DNA from: Polaromonas jejuensis NBRC 106434
GTDB taxonomy: Bacteria > Pseudomonadota > Gammaproteobacteria > Burkholderiales > Burkholderiaceae_C
DNA: 64,000 bases
Assembly: GCF_001598235.1 (NCBI RefSeq)
Contig: NZ_BCYO01000019.1
Coordinates: 1 to 64,000 of the forward strand
Reading direction: 5' to 3'
The position numbers were made by a program, and so were the translations under genes. Below, one piece after another: positions 18,158-26,500 of the stretch. The notes below the pieces were generated by a model. It was not told the origin of the DNA. It did no database searches and saw nothing but the letters and a program-made list of their open reading frames with translations. How positions within the stretch are numbered: position 1 is the stretch's first letter; every line of letters starts with the position of its first letter.

Positions 18158-20293
18158 ATGACGATGATGACCCAAAACCTGCTGGTTGAACTGTTTGTCG
18201 AAGAGCTGCCGCCCAAGGCGCTCAAAAAGCTGGGCGAAGCCTTTGCCAGCGTGCTGCTGGAGCAACTCAAGTTGCGTGGATTGACCTCCGCCGACTCAGT
18301 CCTGACTTCGTTTGCATCGCCCCGCAGACTGGCAGCGCATATCACGCATGTGCTTGAGCGAGGTGCTGATAAAGAACTTATCGAAAAGCTAATGCCACTC
18401 GCGGTCGCCATTAAAGATGGAAAGCCGACTGAGGCGTTTCGCAAGAGGCTGGGTAAGGCGGGGCGAGGCCACTTGGCAGACCTCTGGCCGAATGCAATCG
18501 ATGGGCCGGATAGCCTATTAGTTCAGAACGATGGAAAAACTGACGCCGTGTATTTGCGTGGCGTAGCGGTTGGCGGTAGCTTGCTAGTGGGCTTGGAAGC
18601 GGCACTGCTCGAAGCCATTGCCAAATTGCCGATTCCCAAAGTTATGACCTACCAGCTGGCCGATGGCTGGAGCGACGTGAAGTTTGTGCGCCCCGCGCAC
18701 GGCCTGGTGGCCTTGCATGGCAGTGCGGTGGTGCCGGTTGAGGTGCTGGGCCTGCAAGCCGGCAACAGCACCCACGGCCATCGCTTCGAGGCCTTGCTCG
18801 ATCCGGTGGTCTTGAATGATGCCGACAGCTACGCCAGCGCGCTGCAACAAGACGGCGCCGTGATCGCCAGCTTTGCCGCGCGCCGCGCCGAGATCGTTCG
18901 CCAGCTGGCGGCCGCCGCAAGCCAGGTCGGCGGCGGCGTCAAAGCCATCGAAGACGACGCCCTGCTCGATGAGGTGACGGCTCTGGTCGAGCGCCCGAAC
19001 GTGCTGGTCTGCGCGTTCGAAAAGGAATTCCTGGAGGTGCCGCAGGAATGCCTGATCCTCACCATGAAGGCCAACCAGAAGTACTTCCCGCTGCTCGACG
19101 CGGCGGGCAAGCTCACGAACAAGTTCCTCGTGGTGAGCAACATCAGCCCCGACGACGCCAGCGCCGTGATTGGCGGCAACGAACGCGTGGTGCGCCCGCG
19201 CCTGGCGGATGCCAAGTTCTTCTTTGACCAGGACCGCAAGAAGACGCTGGCCTCGCGCGTCGCGGGGCTGGGTAAGGTGGTCTATCACAACAAGCTGGGC
19301 ACGCAGGGCGAGCGAATCCAGCGCGTGCGGGCGATTGCCGAGGCGATTGCCAATCGCCTCAATCCCCAACTGGTGGCCAACGTTCAGCGTGCGGCGGAAC
19401 TGGCCAAGACCGACCTGGTGACCGACATGGTCGGCGAGTTCCCCGAGCTGCAGGGCATCATGGGCCGCTATTACGCGCTCAATGATGGTTTGCCCGCCGA
19501 GGTCGCCGATGCCATCGAAGACCACTACAAACCGCGCTTTGCCGGCGATGAACTGCCGCGCAATGAGGTGGGTGTGATCGTGGCGCTGGCCGACAAGCTG
19601 GAAACCCTGGTCGGCATGTTCGGCATCGGCAATTTGCCGACCGGCGACAAAGACCCGTTTGCGCTGCGCCGCCATGCGCTGGGCGTGATCCGCATGCTGG
19701 TCGAGAAGGATTTGCCGCTGGGTTTGACGGAACTGGTAACCGGCGCTGGCACAGCGTTTGGCGACAAGATTCAGGACGCTTCTGCGGCCCTGGTGGACTT
19801 CATTTACGACCGCCTCGCCGGCAGCCTGCGCGAGCAGGGTTACAGCGCCCAGGAAGTGGATGCCGTGCTGGCGCTGCGTCCCCAGCGTCTGGGTGAGGTG
19901 GCCAAGCGCCTGGCGGCCGTGCGTGCCTTTGCCTCCCTTTCCGAAGCCCCGGCGCTGGCGGCCGCCAACAAGCGGGTGGGCAATATCCTGAAGAAGGCCG
20001 ACGGCCTGGTCGAGGCCAGGGTCGACGCGGCCCTGTTGGCCGAGGCGGCCGAGAAAGACCTCGCGAGCGCTCTTCAATTGGTAGCGCCTCAGGCCGATAC
20101 TGCCTGGGCTGCCGGCAATTACACCGCGAATTTGCAGGCCCTGGCCGCGCTCAAGGCGCCGGTCGATGCCTTCTTCGACGGCGTGATGGTCAACGCCGAA
20201 GACCCGGCGCTGCGCGCCAACCGCCTTGGCCTGCTGGCCACGCTGCACCAGGCCATGAACCGCGTCGCCGACCTCTCCAAACTGGCAACATGA
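18158..20293 (+). CDS. glyS: Glycyl-tRNA synthetase, beta subunit
   Basis: The 711-residue beta subunit, needed for tRNA-Gly recognition. Conserved blocks are LLVELFVEELPPKAL at the start, LPIPKVM, VRPAHGLVAL, THGHRF, LTMKANQKYFP, GNERVVRPRLADAKFFFDQDRK, an HD-like region with FAGDELP, GDKDPFALRRHALGV and a C-terminal anticodon-binding helical domain ending in NRVADLSKL. The start at 18158 (MTMMTQNLL) fits family length. Codons for residues about 48-148 (18301-18600) are only about 56 percent GC by my count, against 68-70 percent in the two lines after 18661, and use rare-for-neighbour codons such as CTA, TTA and AAA; the protein is intact, but this segment looks like a recombination patch. 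Confidence 0.97.
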   Translation: MTMMTQNLLVELFVEELPPKALKKLGEAFASVLLEQLKLRGLTSADSVLTSFASPRRLAAHITHVLERGADKELIEKLMPLAVAIKDGKPTEAFRKRLGKAGRGHLADLWPNAIDGPDSLLVQNDGKTDAVYLRGVAVGGSLLVGLEAALLEAIAKLPIPKVMTYQLADGWSDVKFVRPAHGLVALHGSAVVPVEVLGLQAGNSTHGHRFEALLDPVVLNDADSYASALQQDGAVIASFAARRAEIVRQLAAAASQVGGGVKAIEDDALLDEVTALVERPNVLVCAFEKEFLEVPQECLILTMKANQKYFPLLDAAGKLTNKFLVVSNISPDDASAVIGGNERVVRPRLADAKFFFDQDRKKTLASRVAGLGKVVYHNKLGTQGERIQRVRAIAEAIANRLNPQLVANVQRAAELAKTDLVTDMVGEFPELQGIMGRYYALNDGLPAEVADAIEDHYKPRFAGDELPRNEVGVIVALADKLETLVGMFGIGNLPTGDKDPFALRRHALGVIRMLVEKDLPLGLTELVTGAGTAFGDKIQDASAALVDFIYDRLAGSLREQGYSAQEVDAVLALRPQRLGEVAKRLAAVRAFASLSEAPALAAANKRVGNILKKADGLVEARVDAALLAEAAEKDLASALQLVAPQADTAWAAGNYTANLQALAALKAPVDAFFDGVMVNAEDPALRANRLGLLATLHQAMNRVADLSKLAT

Positions 20294-20378
20294 GCCCCCA
20301 CGCTTACCATTTCGTGTCGTCGCTGCCCCCGAGGGGGCTGGCCTGCCTTGCGGCGGCCCGGCGGCTGGCCGCCTGATT
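20294..20378. repeat. Family B GC-rich dispersed repeat
   Basis: Directly after the glyS stop: AGCCCCCACGCTT, then TCGCTGCCCCCGAGGGGG, then GCGGCCCGGCGG. The same three blocks in the same order occur at 29018-29112, inside isovaleryl-CoA dehydrogenase (31826-31898) and, reversed, inside liuD (57311-57411). The CCCCCGAGGGGG core is itself palindromic. Confidence 0.65.
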
Positions 20379-20394
20379 TTCAAAGCGAAGCACC

Positions 20395-20967
20395 ATGAAA
20401 CTCGTCATCCTCGACCGCGACGGCACCATCAACAGCGACAGCGACGATTTCGTCAAGACGCCCGAGGAGTGGGTGCCGCTGCCCGGGGCGCTGGAGGCGA
20501 TTGCCCGGCTCAACCATGCGGGCTGGCATGTGGTCATCGCCTCCAACCAGTCGGGGCTGGGGCGCGGCCTGTTTGACGTGGCCTCGCTCAACGCCATGCA
20601 CGCCAAGATGTTCAAGCTGCTGGCCGCTGTGGGCGGGCGGGTGGATGCGGTGTTTTACTGCCCGCACAGCCCGGAAGAAAGCTGCAATTGCCGCAAGCCG
20701 CTGCCCGGCCTGTTTGAACAGATTGGTGAGCGTTTTGGCGTGCCACTCAAGGGCGTGCCCGCCGCCGGCGATTCGGTGCGCGATCTGCTGGCGGGTGCCA
20801 GCGCGGGCTGCGAGCCGCATCTGGTGCTCACCGGCAAATCGGCCAGGTACCGCGCTGGCGGCCAGCCCGATGGCCTGCCGGCGGGCACCCTGCTGCACCA
20901 GGACCTGTCGGCATTTGCGGACTTCCTGCTGGAGCGCAGCGCCCGGTCCTTGCCGGTGGCGATATGA
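20395..20967 (+). CDS. gmhB: D-glycero-D-manno-heptose 1,7-bisphosphate 7-phosphatase
   Basis: A HAD-superfamily phosphatase of 190 residues that removes the 7-phosphate in ADP-heptose synthesis for the LPS core. The HAD motif I is LDRDGTIN (nucleophile Asp7, acid/base Asp9), motif II is SNQSG, and a zinc-binding loop is visible as YCPHSPEESCNCRKP; the distal Asp is in AAGDSVRD. All of these are GmhB hallmarks. The neighbouring plsC also serves the cell envelope, and the glyQS-gmhB-plsC order is one I associate with Burkholderiales. The stop codon overlaps the edge of a family A repeat. Related histidinol phosphatases share the fold, but the zinc loop and context favour GmhB. Confidence 0.95.
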   Translation: MKLVILDRDGTINSDSDDFVKTPEEWVPLPGALEAIARLNHAGWHVVIASNQSGLGRGLFDVASLNAMHAKMFKLLAAVGGRVDAVFYCPHSPEESCNCRKPLPGLFEQIGERFGVPLKGVPAAGDSVRDLLAGASAGCEPHLVLTGKSARYRAGGQPDGLPAGTLLHQDLSAFADFLLERSARSLPVAI

Positions 20968-21015
20968 AAACAATAGCATCTGGTGCCCGCCTGATAAGGG
21001 CGGCAGCCTTGAAAA
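20961..21015 (+). repeat. Family A dispersed repeat at the gmhB stop
   Basis: The gmhB stop TGA (20965-20967) lies in GATATGAAAACAATAGC, followed by CCCGCCTGATAAGGGCGGCAGCC with its own GCCC/GGGC pairing. The AAAACAATAGC block is the reverse complement of the GCTATTGTTTT block inside lnt. Confidence 0.5.
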
Positions 21016-21092
21016 CCATGCGCCCATGGGTTTGAGCCAGCAAGCGCTTCAACCTTGAATACGCCACCAACCCGACTGCCGGAAAACCTGCC

Positions 21093-21860
21093 ATGCCCCT
21101 GATTCGATCAATCCTGCACATGCTGTGGATGGCCATCACGGTGATCCCGTGGGCCCTTTTCGTGATCATTGCCTCGCTGTTTGTCAGCAGCACCACCATG
21201 TACTGGATGTGCGCGGGCTGGTTGCGCGTGGCGGTCAAGGGCGGCACGCTGATTCTGGGCATCAGGAACCGGGTCACGGGCATGGAAAACCTGCCCACCG
21301 GCGCAACCAGTGCCGCGGTGCTGCTGGTCAAGCACCAGAGCACCTGGGAGACCTTCTGCATGCCCACGCTGATGCCGCATCCGCTGGCCTATGTGTTCAA
21401 GAAAGAGCTGCTTTACGTGCCGTTTTTCGGCTGGGCCATGGCGCGCATGGACATGATCCACATCGACCGCAGCCAGCGGACCCAGGCCTTCAGCAAGGTG
21501 GTGGCGCAGGGCAAGCGCCTGATGAGCCAGGGCACCTGGGTCATCATGTTTCCCGAGGGCACGCGCATTCCGCGCGGGCAGAAGGGCGTTTACAAGTCCG
21601 GCGGCACCCGGCTGGCGATTGAAACCGGCGCACCGGTGATTCCGATTGCCGTGACCTCGGCCAAATGCTGGCCGCGCAAGGCCTTCATCAAGACCCCGGG
21701 CGTGGTGGATTTTTCGATCGGCAAACCGATCTCCAGCCTGGGCCGCCGGCCGGATGAGCTGATGCGCGAGGTGGAAAACTGGATTGAAGCCGAGATGCGC
21801 CGCCTCGACCCCGAGGCCTATGTGGATCGCGCTGCCGCCATCGTCAAGTCCGCCGCCTGA
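21093..21860 (+). CDS. plsC: 1-acyl-sn-glycerol-3-phosphate acyltransferase
   Basis: Makes phosphatidic acid from lysophosphatidic acid in the inner membrane. The 255-residue protein has an N-terminal membrane segment (about 10-32). The catalytic block is KHQSTWETF (His81, with Glu86 where the classic HX4D motif has Asp), an exchange I recall in beta-proteobacterial members. The phosphate-binding block MFPEGTRIPRGQKG and the later GAPVIPIAVTS segment are intact. It lies 125 bp after gmhB, separated by a repeat, and 41 bp before the YgjP-like gene, with which it may be co-transcribed. Confidence 0.95.
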   Translation: MPLIRSILHMLWMAITVIPWALFVIIASLFVSSTTMYWMCAGWLRVAVKGGTLILGIRNRVTGMENLPTGATSAAVLLVKHQSTWETFCMPTLMPHPLAYVFKKELLYVPFFGWAMARMDMIHIDRSQRTQAFSKVVAQGKRLMSQGTWVIMFPEGTRIPRGQKGVYKSGGTRLAIETGAPVIPIAVTSAKCWPRKAFIKTPGVVDFSIGKPISSLGRRPDELMREVENWIEAEMRRLDPEAYVDRAAAIVKSAA

Positions 21861-21901
21861 GTGCCTGGTCCCACAGCAGCGGCGCAACGTCAAGCCAGGC
21901 C

Positions 21902-22933
21902 ATGATGCAAAGGCTACTCCAGTTCACGCTCGACCTCTTTGAGTCGGAGCCTGCGACCCCTGCCCAGGCCCCGGAGTTTAAAGAAAACAGGCCTGCAGCC
22001 CAGGAGGAGACGGCGCCGCCTGCTATCGAAACCGTAGCTGAGAGCGCGCCGTCAGAGGTCGCTGCGCCCGGCCCCCGGGCCGAGGACCCGCTGCCTCTTC
22101 AGACCCTGCAGCAGGCCCTGGCGCCCGCCACCTTTCGCCATCCGCTGGCCACGCGCGAGGCCCTGCTTGACGGCGTGCTGGTGGCCTACGAATTCAGGCG
22201 CAGCAAGCGCCGCACCATCGGTTTTACGGCCGGTGCCGAGGGGCTGGTGGTGAGCGCGCCCAAGTGGGTGCCGCTGTACGAAATCGATAAGGCGGTGCAC
22301 GAAAAGTCGGGCTGGATCCTCAAGAAGCTGCACGAGACCCGCGCGCGACACGATCGGCTCGAATCCGCGCGCATTGACTGGAAGGACGGTGCGACCTTCC
22401 CTTTTCTGGGCGAGCCGGTGCGGGTGGTGATCGATTCGCGCCATGCTTTCGGCGGCGTGGGGGCCGAACTCCAGAAGCGCCCGGATGAAGCGTGGCTTCA
22501 TGCCAACGCGGATACGCACAATGTCACGCTATTGAACGTTGTGTTACAGACTTTGCAGGTGAGTTTGCCCCGCAGTGCCACGCCCGAGCAAATCCGCGAT
22601 ATGGTGCAGGCGTGGCTGATGCGGCAGGCGAAGCGGATTTTTGCCGAGCGGCTGAATCACTTCGCACCGCAGCTGGGTGTGCAGTGGCGCAAGCTCAGCC
22701 TGTCCAGCGCCGGAACGCGCTGGGGCAGCGCCAGTTCGGACGGCTCCATCCGCCTGAACTGGCGGCTGGTGCATTTCCGGCCATCCGTGATCGACTATGT
22801 GGTGGTTCACGAACTGAGCCATTTGCGCGTCATGGACCACAGCCCGCGCTTTTGGGACACGGTACGCGCGGTGGTGCCCGACTATGCCGAATTGCGTGGC
22901 CAGCTCAAGGACGAGGCCATTCCCCGGTGGTGA
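21902..22933 (+). CDS. YgjP-type zinc metallopeptidase (DUF45)
   Basis: A 343-residue protein whose C-terminal half is a YgjP/SprT-like zinc peptidase domain: VVHELSHLRVMDHSPRFW, with zinc ligands His303 and His307, catalytic Glu304 and a third His in the DHSPRFW segment. RWGSASSDGSIRLNWRL upstream is also typical of the family. The first 85 residues are Pro/Ala/Glu-rich and low complexity; part of this stretch (near 22023-22045, with GCTATCGAAACCGTAGC) resembles a family A repeat in frame. No signal peptide is present. The cellular role of YgjP proteins is poorly known. It may be co-transcribed with plsC. Confidence 0.9.
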   Translation: MMQRLLQFTLDLFESEPATPAQAPEFKENRPAAQEETAPPAIETVAESAPSEVAAPGPRAEDPLPLQTLQQALAPATFRHPLATREALLDGVLVAYEFRRSKRRTIGFTAGAEGLVVSAPKWVPLYEIDKAVHEKSGWILKKLHETRARHDRLESARIDWKDGATFPFLGEPVRVVIDSRHAFGGVGAELQKRPDEAWLHANADTHNVTLLNVVLQTLQVSLPRSATPEQIRDMVQAWLMRQAKRIFAERLNHFAPQLGVQWRKLSLSSAGTRWGSASSDGSIRLNWRLVHFRPSVIDYVVVHELSHLRVMDHSPRFWDTVRAVVPDYAELRGQLKDEAIPRW

Positions 22934-22981
22934 GGCGTTGCCGCGGTCGCGGCCTTTACTGAAAGGAGGTCGTAAGTTCTA

Positions 22982-23035
22982 ATGTCCATGGCGACTTGCC
23001 CGTATGAAAACGAAAGACACCGAGTAAAAAAGTAG
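22982..23035 (+). CDS. Possible 17-residue leader peptide before a response regulator
   Basis: An ATG at 22982 follows a full Shine-Dalgarno sequence (GAAAGGAGGT, 22961-22970, spacing 11 nt). The frame codes for 17 residues and ends in two stop codons, TAG TAA (23033-23038). The response-regulator ATG is 21 bp further on and has only a poor ribosome-binding site. This could be a translated leader that feeds ribosomes to the downstream gene. It has no attenuator-type amino-acid run, and the spacing is longer than ideal. Confidence 0.25.
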   Translation: MSMATCPYENERHRVKK

Positions 23036-23056
23036 TAAGCCCCCGCCGGAAATACC

Positions 23057-23497
23057 ATGAATGACAAACTGATTCTCGTCGTTGAAGATAATCCCGATCA
23101 CCTCGAGTTGACGGTGCTGACTCTTGAAGAGCAGGGGGTGGCTGCGGAGATCGCCGTCGCTCGCGACGGAGCAGAAGCGCTGGAATATCTGTTTGGCGTG
23201 GGCCGCTGCGCCGGCCGTGATACCCAGAAGCAACCCTCTTTTATCCTGCTCGACATGAAGCTGCCCAAATTGTCGGGGCTGGATGTGCTGCGCAGCATCC
23301 GCATGAATCCCCTCACCGCCTTTGTGCCGGTGGTCATGCTGACGTCTTCCAGTGAGCAGTCCGACATCAAGGCCTGCTACCAGAGCGGGGCCAACGGCTT
23401 TGTTCGCAAACCGGTCGATTTCGGGACCTTCACCCAAAAGCTCAATGGCTTGCAGGCTTACTGGCTGGGTGTCAATGAATCCATCGCGGCCGCTTGA
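23057..23497 (+). CDS. CheY-like single-domain response regulator (Rcp1-type)
   Basis: A 146-residue receiver domain with no output domain. The acidic pocket is VVEDN near the N-terminus, the phosphoacceptor is Asp66 in LLDMKLPKLSG, the conserved Thr/Ser is in MLTSSSEQ and the Lys is in FVRKPV. The insert around residues 50-60 (GVGRCAGRDTQKQ) and the DHLEL start resemble Rcp1-type regulators that partner phytochrome or multi-PAS kinases. The giant histidine kinase gene begins 67 bp downstream, so it is the likely phosphodonor. Output would be by protein-protein contact. Confidence 0.92.
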   Translation: MNDKLILVVEDNPDHLELTVLTLEEQGVAAEIAVARDGAEALEYLFGVGRCAGRDTQKQPSFILLDMKLPKLSGLDVLRSIRMNPLTAFVPVVMLTSSSEQSDIKACYQSGANGFVRKPVDFGTFTQKLNGLQAYWLGVNESIAAA

Positions 23498-23564
23498 GGG
23501 ACTGTTGCGTGCCCGGTGACTGGCCCGTCGGGTCAAGCGCGGGGCCACCTGAAATAATGGCCAG

Positions 23565-26500
23565 ATGAAGATTCAGATCACGCTGCGGGCCCGACTCGTC
23601 ATCCTGGTGGTGGCCGCGATTGTGCCCCTGTTCGGTCTGTCCATGTTCAAGGCCTGGCTCAACGCCGATGCCGCCGTGGCGCGGGCCTTGACCGAACTGC
23701 AATTTACCGTCTCGCTGGCCGCCTCAAGCCAGCAGCGGATGACCGAGACGGCGCACCAGCTGCTGACGGCCATTGCCCATGTGCCCGATATCCGGGACGG
23801 CAAGGTGCTTCGCTGCAACCGTTATCTGGCTGAGCTCAAGCAGCTGTTTCCCGGCTACGCCAACCTGGGCATTGTTGGGGCGGACGGCTATGCGCGCTGC
23901 AACGGCGTCAGCGGCCCGCCGGGGTACCTGGGGGACCGCGCCTACTTTCGCGATGCCGTCGCGCGCCGCCGCTTTGTGGCCGGCGAGTACATCGTGGGGC
24001 GCTTGACGGGCAAGCCGTCCATCACGTATGCATTGCCGGCGCTCGATGGGGACGGCCGCGTCTCCTTCGTGGCCTATGCCGGGCTTGACTTGAACGAGAT
24101 GTCCAAGTCGGTCGCCGCGCTCCGGCTGCCACCCGGCGCCGCGGTAGGCATTCATGACCGCCATGGCATCTTGCTGGCGGGGACATCCAACCTGCCGCTG
24201 CAGATGGGACAAAGAGTGGCCAGCACGATTTTGCAGGAAGCGGCGAAAGCCATGACCCCGGGGGTGCGCGAAGGTCCGGATGGCAAGGGCCAGCAGCGGC
24301 TGTGGGCCTATATGCCCAGCAGCCCGCTGGCGGACACGGCGCTTTTGGTGGCGGTCAGCATGGACCGCAGCCTGGTCGTCGGACCCAGCCAGCGCCAACT
24401 GGGGCTGGAGCTGGCCGCGCTGGCGCTGCTGGCCTTTCTGGGCGGCGGGCTGGCCTGGGCGATTGGCGGGCGTGCCATTGTGGCCCCCACACGGCAGATT
24501 CTGCAGGCGACCCACCGGCTGACCGGTGGCGATCTGGATGTGCGCATCCCGAGCCGCTCGCTGTATGGCGGAAGTGAGTTCGCCGTCATTGCAGACGGCT
24601 TCAACCTGATGGCCGACTCGCTGCAGCAGCGTGAGCGGCAGCTCGGGATTGAGCTTGAAAGAAGTCGGCAGGCCTATTCGACGCTGGAGTTGACCATCAA
24701 CAGCATGCACGAAAGCCTGGTCGCGGTCGATACGGCCGGGCGGTCCCTGCTGATCAATGAGCCGGCCCAAAAAATCTTTGCGATCGACGATCGCACCAGG
24801 ACGCTGTCCGCCCAGTGGGCCCAGCAGCAAGGTTTTTTTGTGCCGGGTAGCCAGACGCTGATTCCCGGCGAGGATTTGCCCTTGGCCAAGGCCTTGAAGG
24901 GGGAGAGTGGCGGGCCAATGCATATCCTCATGCGAAACGACAGGGTGCCGCAAGGCCGCTTGCTCAGTTGCAGCTACCGCCCCATGCATCGCGGCGCCGA
25001 TATTGTGGGCGCGCTGTGCATATTTGCCGATATCACCGAAGTTGACCGGCTCCAGCAGGAGCAGGCCGGGCGCTATGCCCAGTTGCGCGAGACGCAGCGC
25101 CGGCTGCTGGACGCGCAGCGTCTGGGGCGCATTGGCATCTGGGAGCTGGATCTCAGGACCCAAAAACTGTGGGTATCCGACGAGGTTTACGACTTGTACG
25201 ACGTGGCGCGCGGAGCCTTCGATGGCCATGCCGAGAGATTGCTTGAGTTCATTCATCCGGAAGATCGTGAGCGCTACCTGCAGCAGCAGCGCTACGCAGG
25301 GGCGCAAGCCGGTCTGCCCATGGATGTCGAGTACCGCATCATCACGCCGGCAGGCGAAGCGCGGTGGATGCACCAGTATGAGCGGCTGCAGACCAACGGC
25401 GAGGGCCAGGCGCTGTACCGTACCGGGGTGATTCAGGAGATCACGGAACGCAGGCGCGCAGAACTGGTGATTGCCCGCAATACCGAATTGCTGAACCGCA
25501 CCGGGGCGCTGGCCAGGGTGGGCGGCTGGGAACTGGTCCTGGAGACGATGACGCCGTACTGGTCTGACGAGGTCTATCGCATTCATGAGCTGGCCCCCTC
25601 CTCGGAGGCGCTGGGCGTTGAGGCCGCGATAAGCTTTTACGCGCCGGAAGCGCAGCCCGTGCTCAGGGCCGCAGTGGATGCCGCATTGCAACATGCAAGC
25701 CCCTGGGACATGGAACTGCCGCTGATCACCGCGATGGGGCGGCGCCTCTGGGTTCGCACACAGGGGCGCGCGCTGTTGCAGGATGGCAAGGTGGTGAGGC
25801 TGGTCGGTGTCCTGCAGGACATCACCGAGCAGCATGAGTCGCAGGCGCATCTGCGCTTGCTGGAAACCTGCGTTTCCCGCCTGAACGATATCGTGCTGAT
25901 CACCGAGGCCGAGCCTTTTGATGAGCCCGGCCCGCGCATTGTTTTTGTCAATGAGGCCTTTGAACGCCGCACAGGCTACAGCCGCGAAGAAGTGCTGGGC
26001 AAATCGCCGCGCATTTTGCAGGGCCCCAAAACCCAGCGGCACGAACTGGACCGTATCGGTGCTGCACTTCGAAAGTGGCGGCCCGTTCAGTCGGAGTTGA
26101 TCAACTACACCAAGGACGGGGAGGCGTTCTGGATCGAACTGGATATGGTGCCGATTGCCGACGCCAAGGGCCGGTTCACGCATTGGGTGGCGGTAGAGCG
26201 GGACATCACCCGCCGCAAGCTGGCCGAGCAGGCGCTCGTCGACAGCGAACAGCGCTATGCGGCGCTGTTCGAGGACGCGCCGGTGCCCATGTGGGTACTC
26301 GATATCGCCACCTGGCAGTTTCTGACGGTTAACAATGCGGCCGTTGAAAGCTACGGCTATTCGACCAGCGAATTCCTGTCGATGACGCTTTTCGATATCC
26401 GCCCCGAGGAAGACAATGACCGTTTGCGCGAGCAACTGGGCGAGGACGCCACGGCAAAGCGGGAAAGGGTCTCGCGGCACCGTCGCAAAGACGGCGCGAT

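Noticed and set aside
18584-20383. A 599-codon open frame antisense to glyS
   Set aside because: No family resemblance; it opposes the strongly conserved glyS and ends in a repeat.
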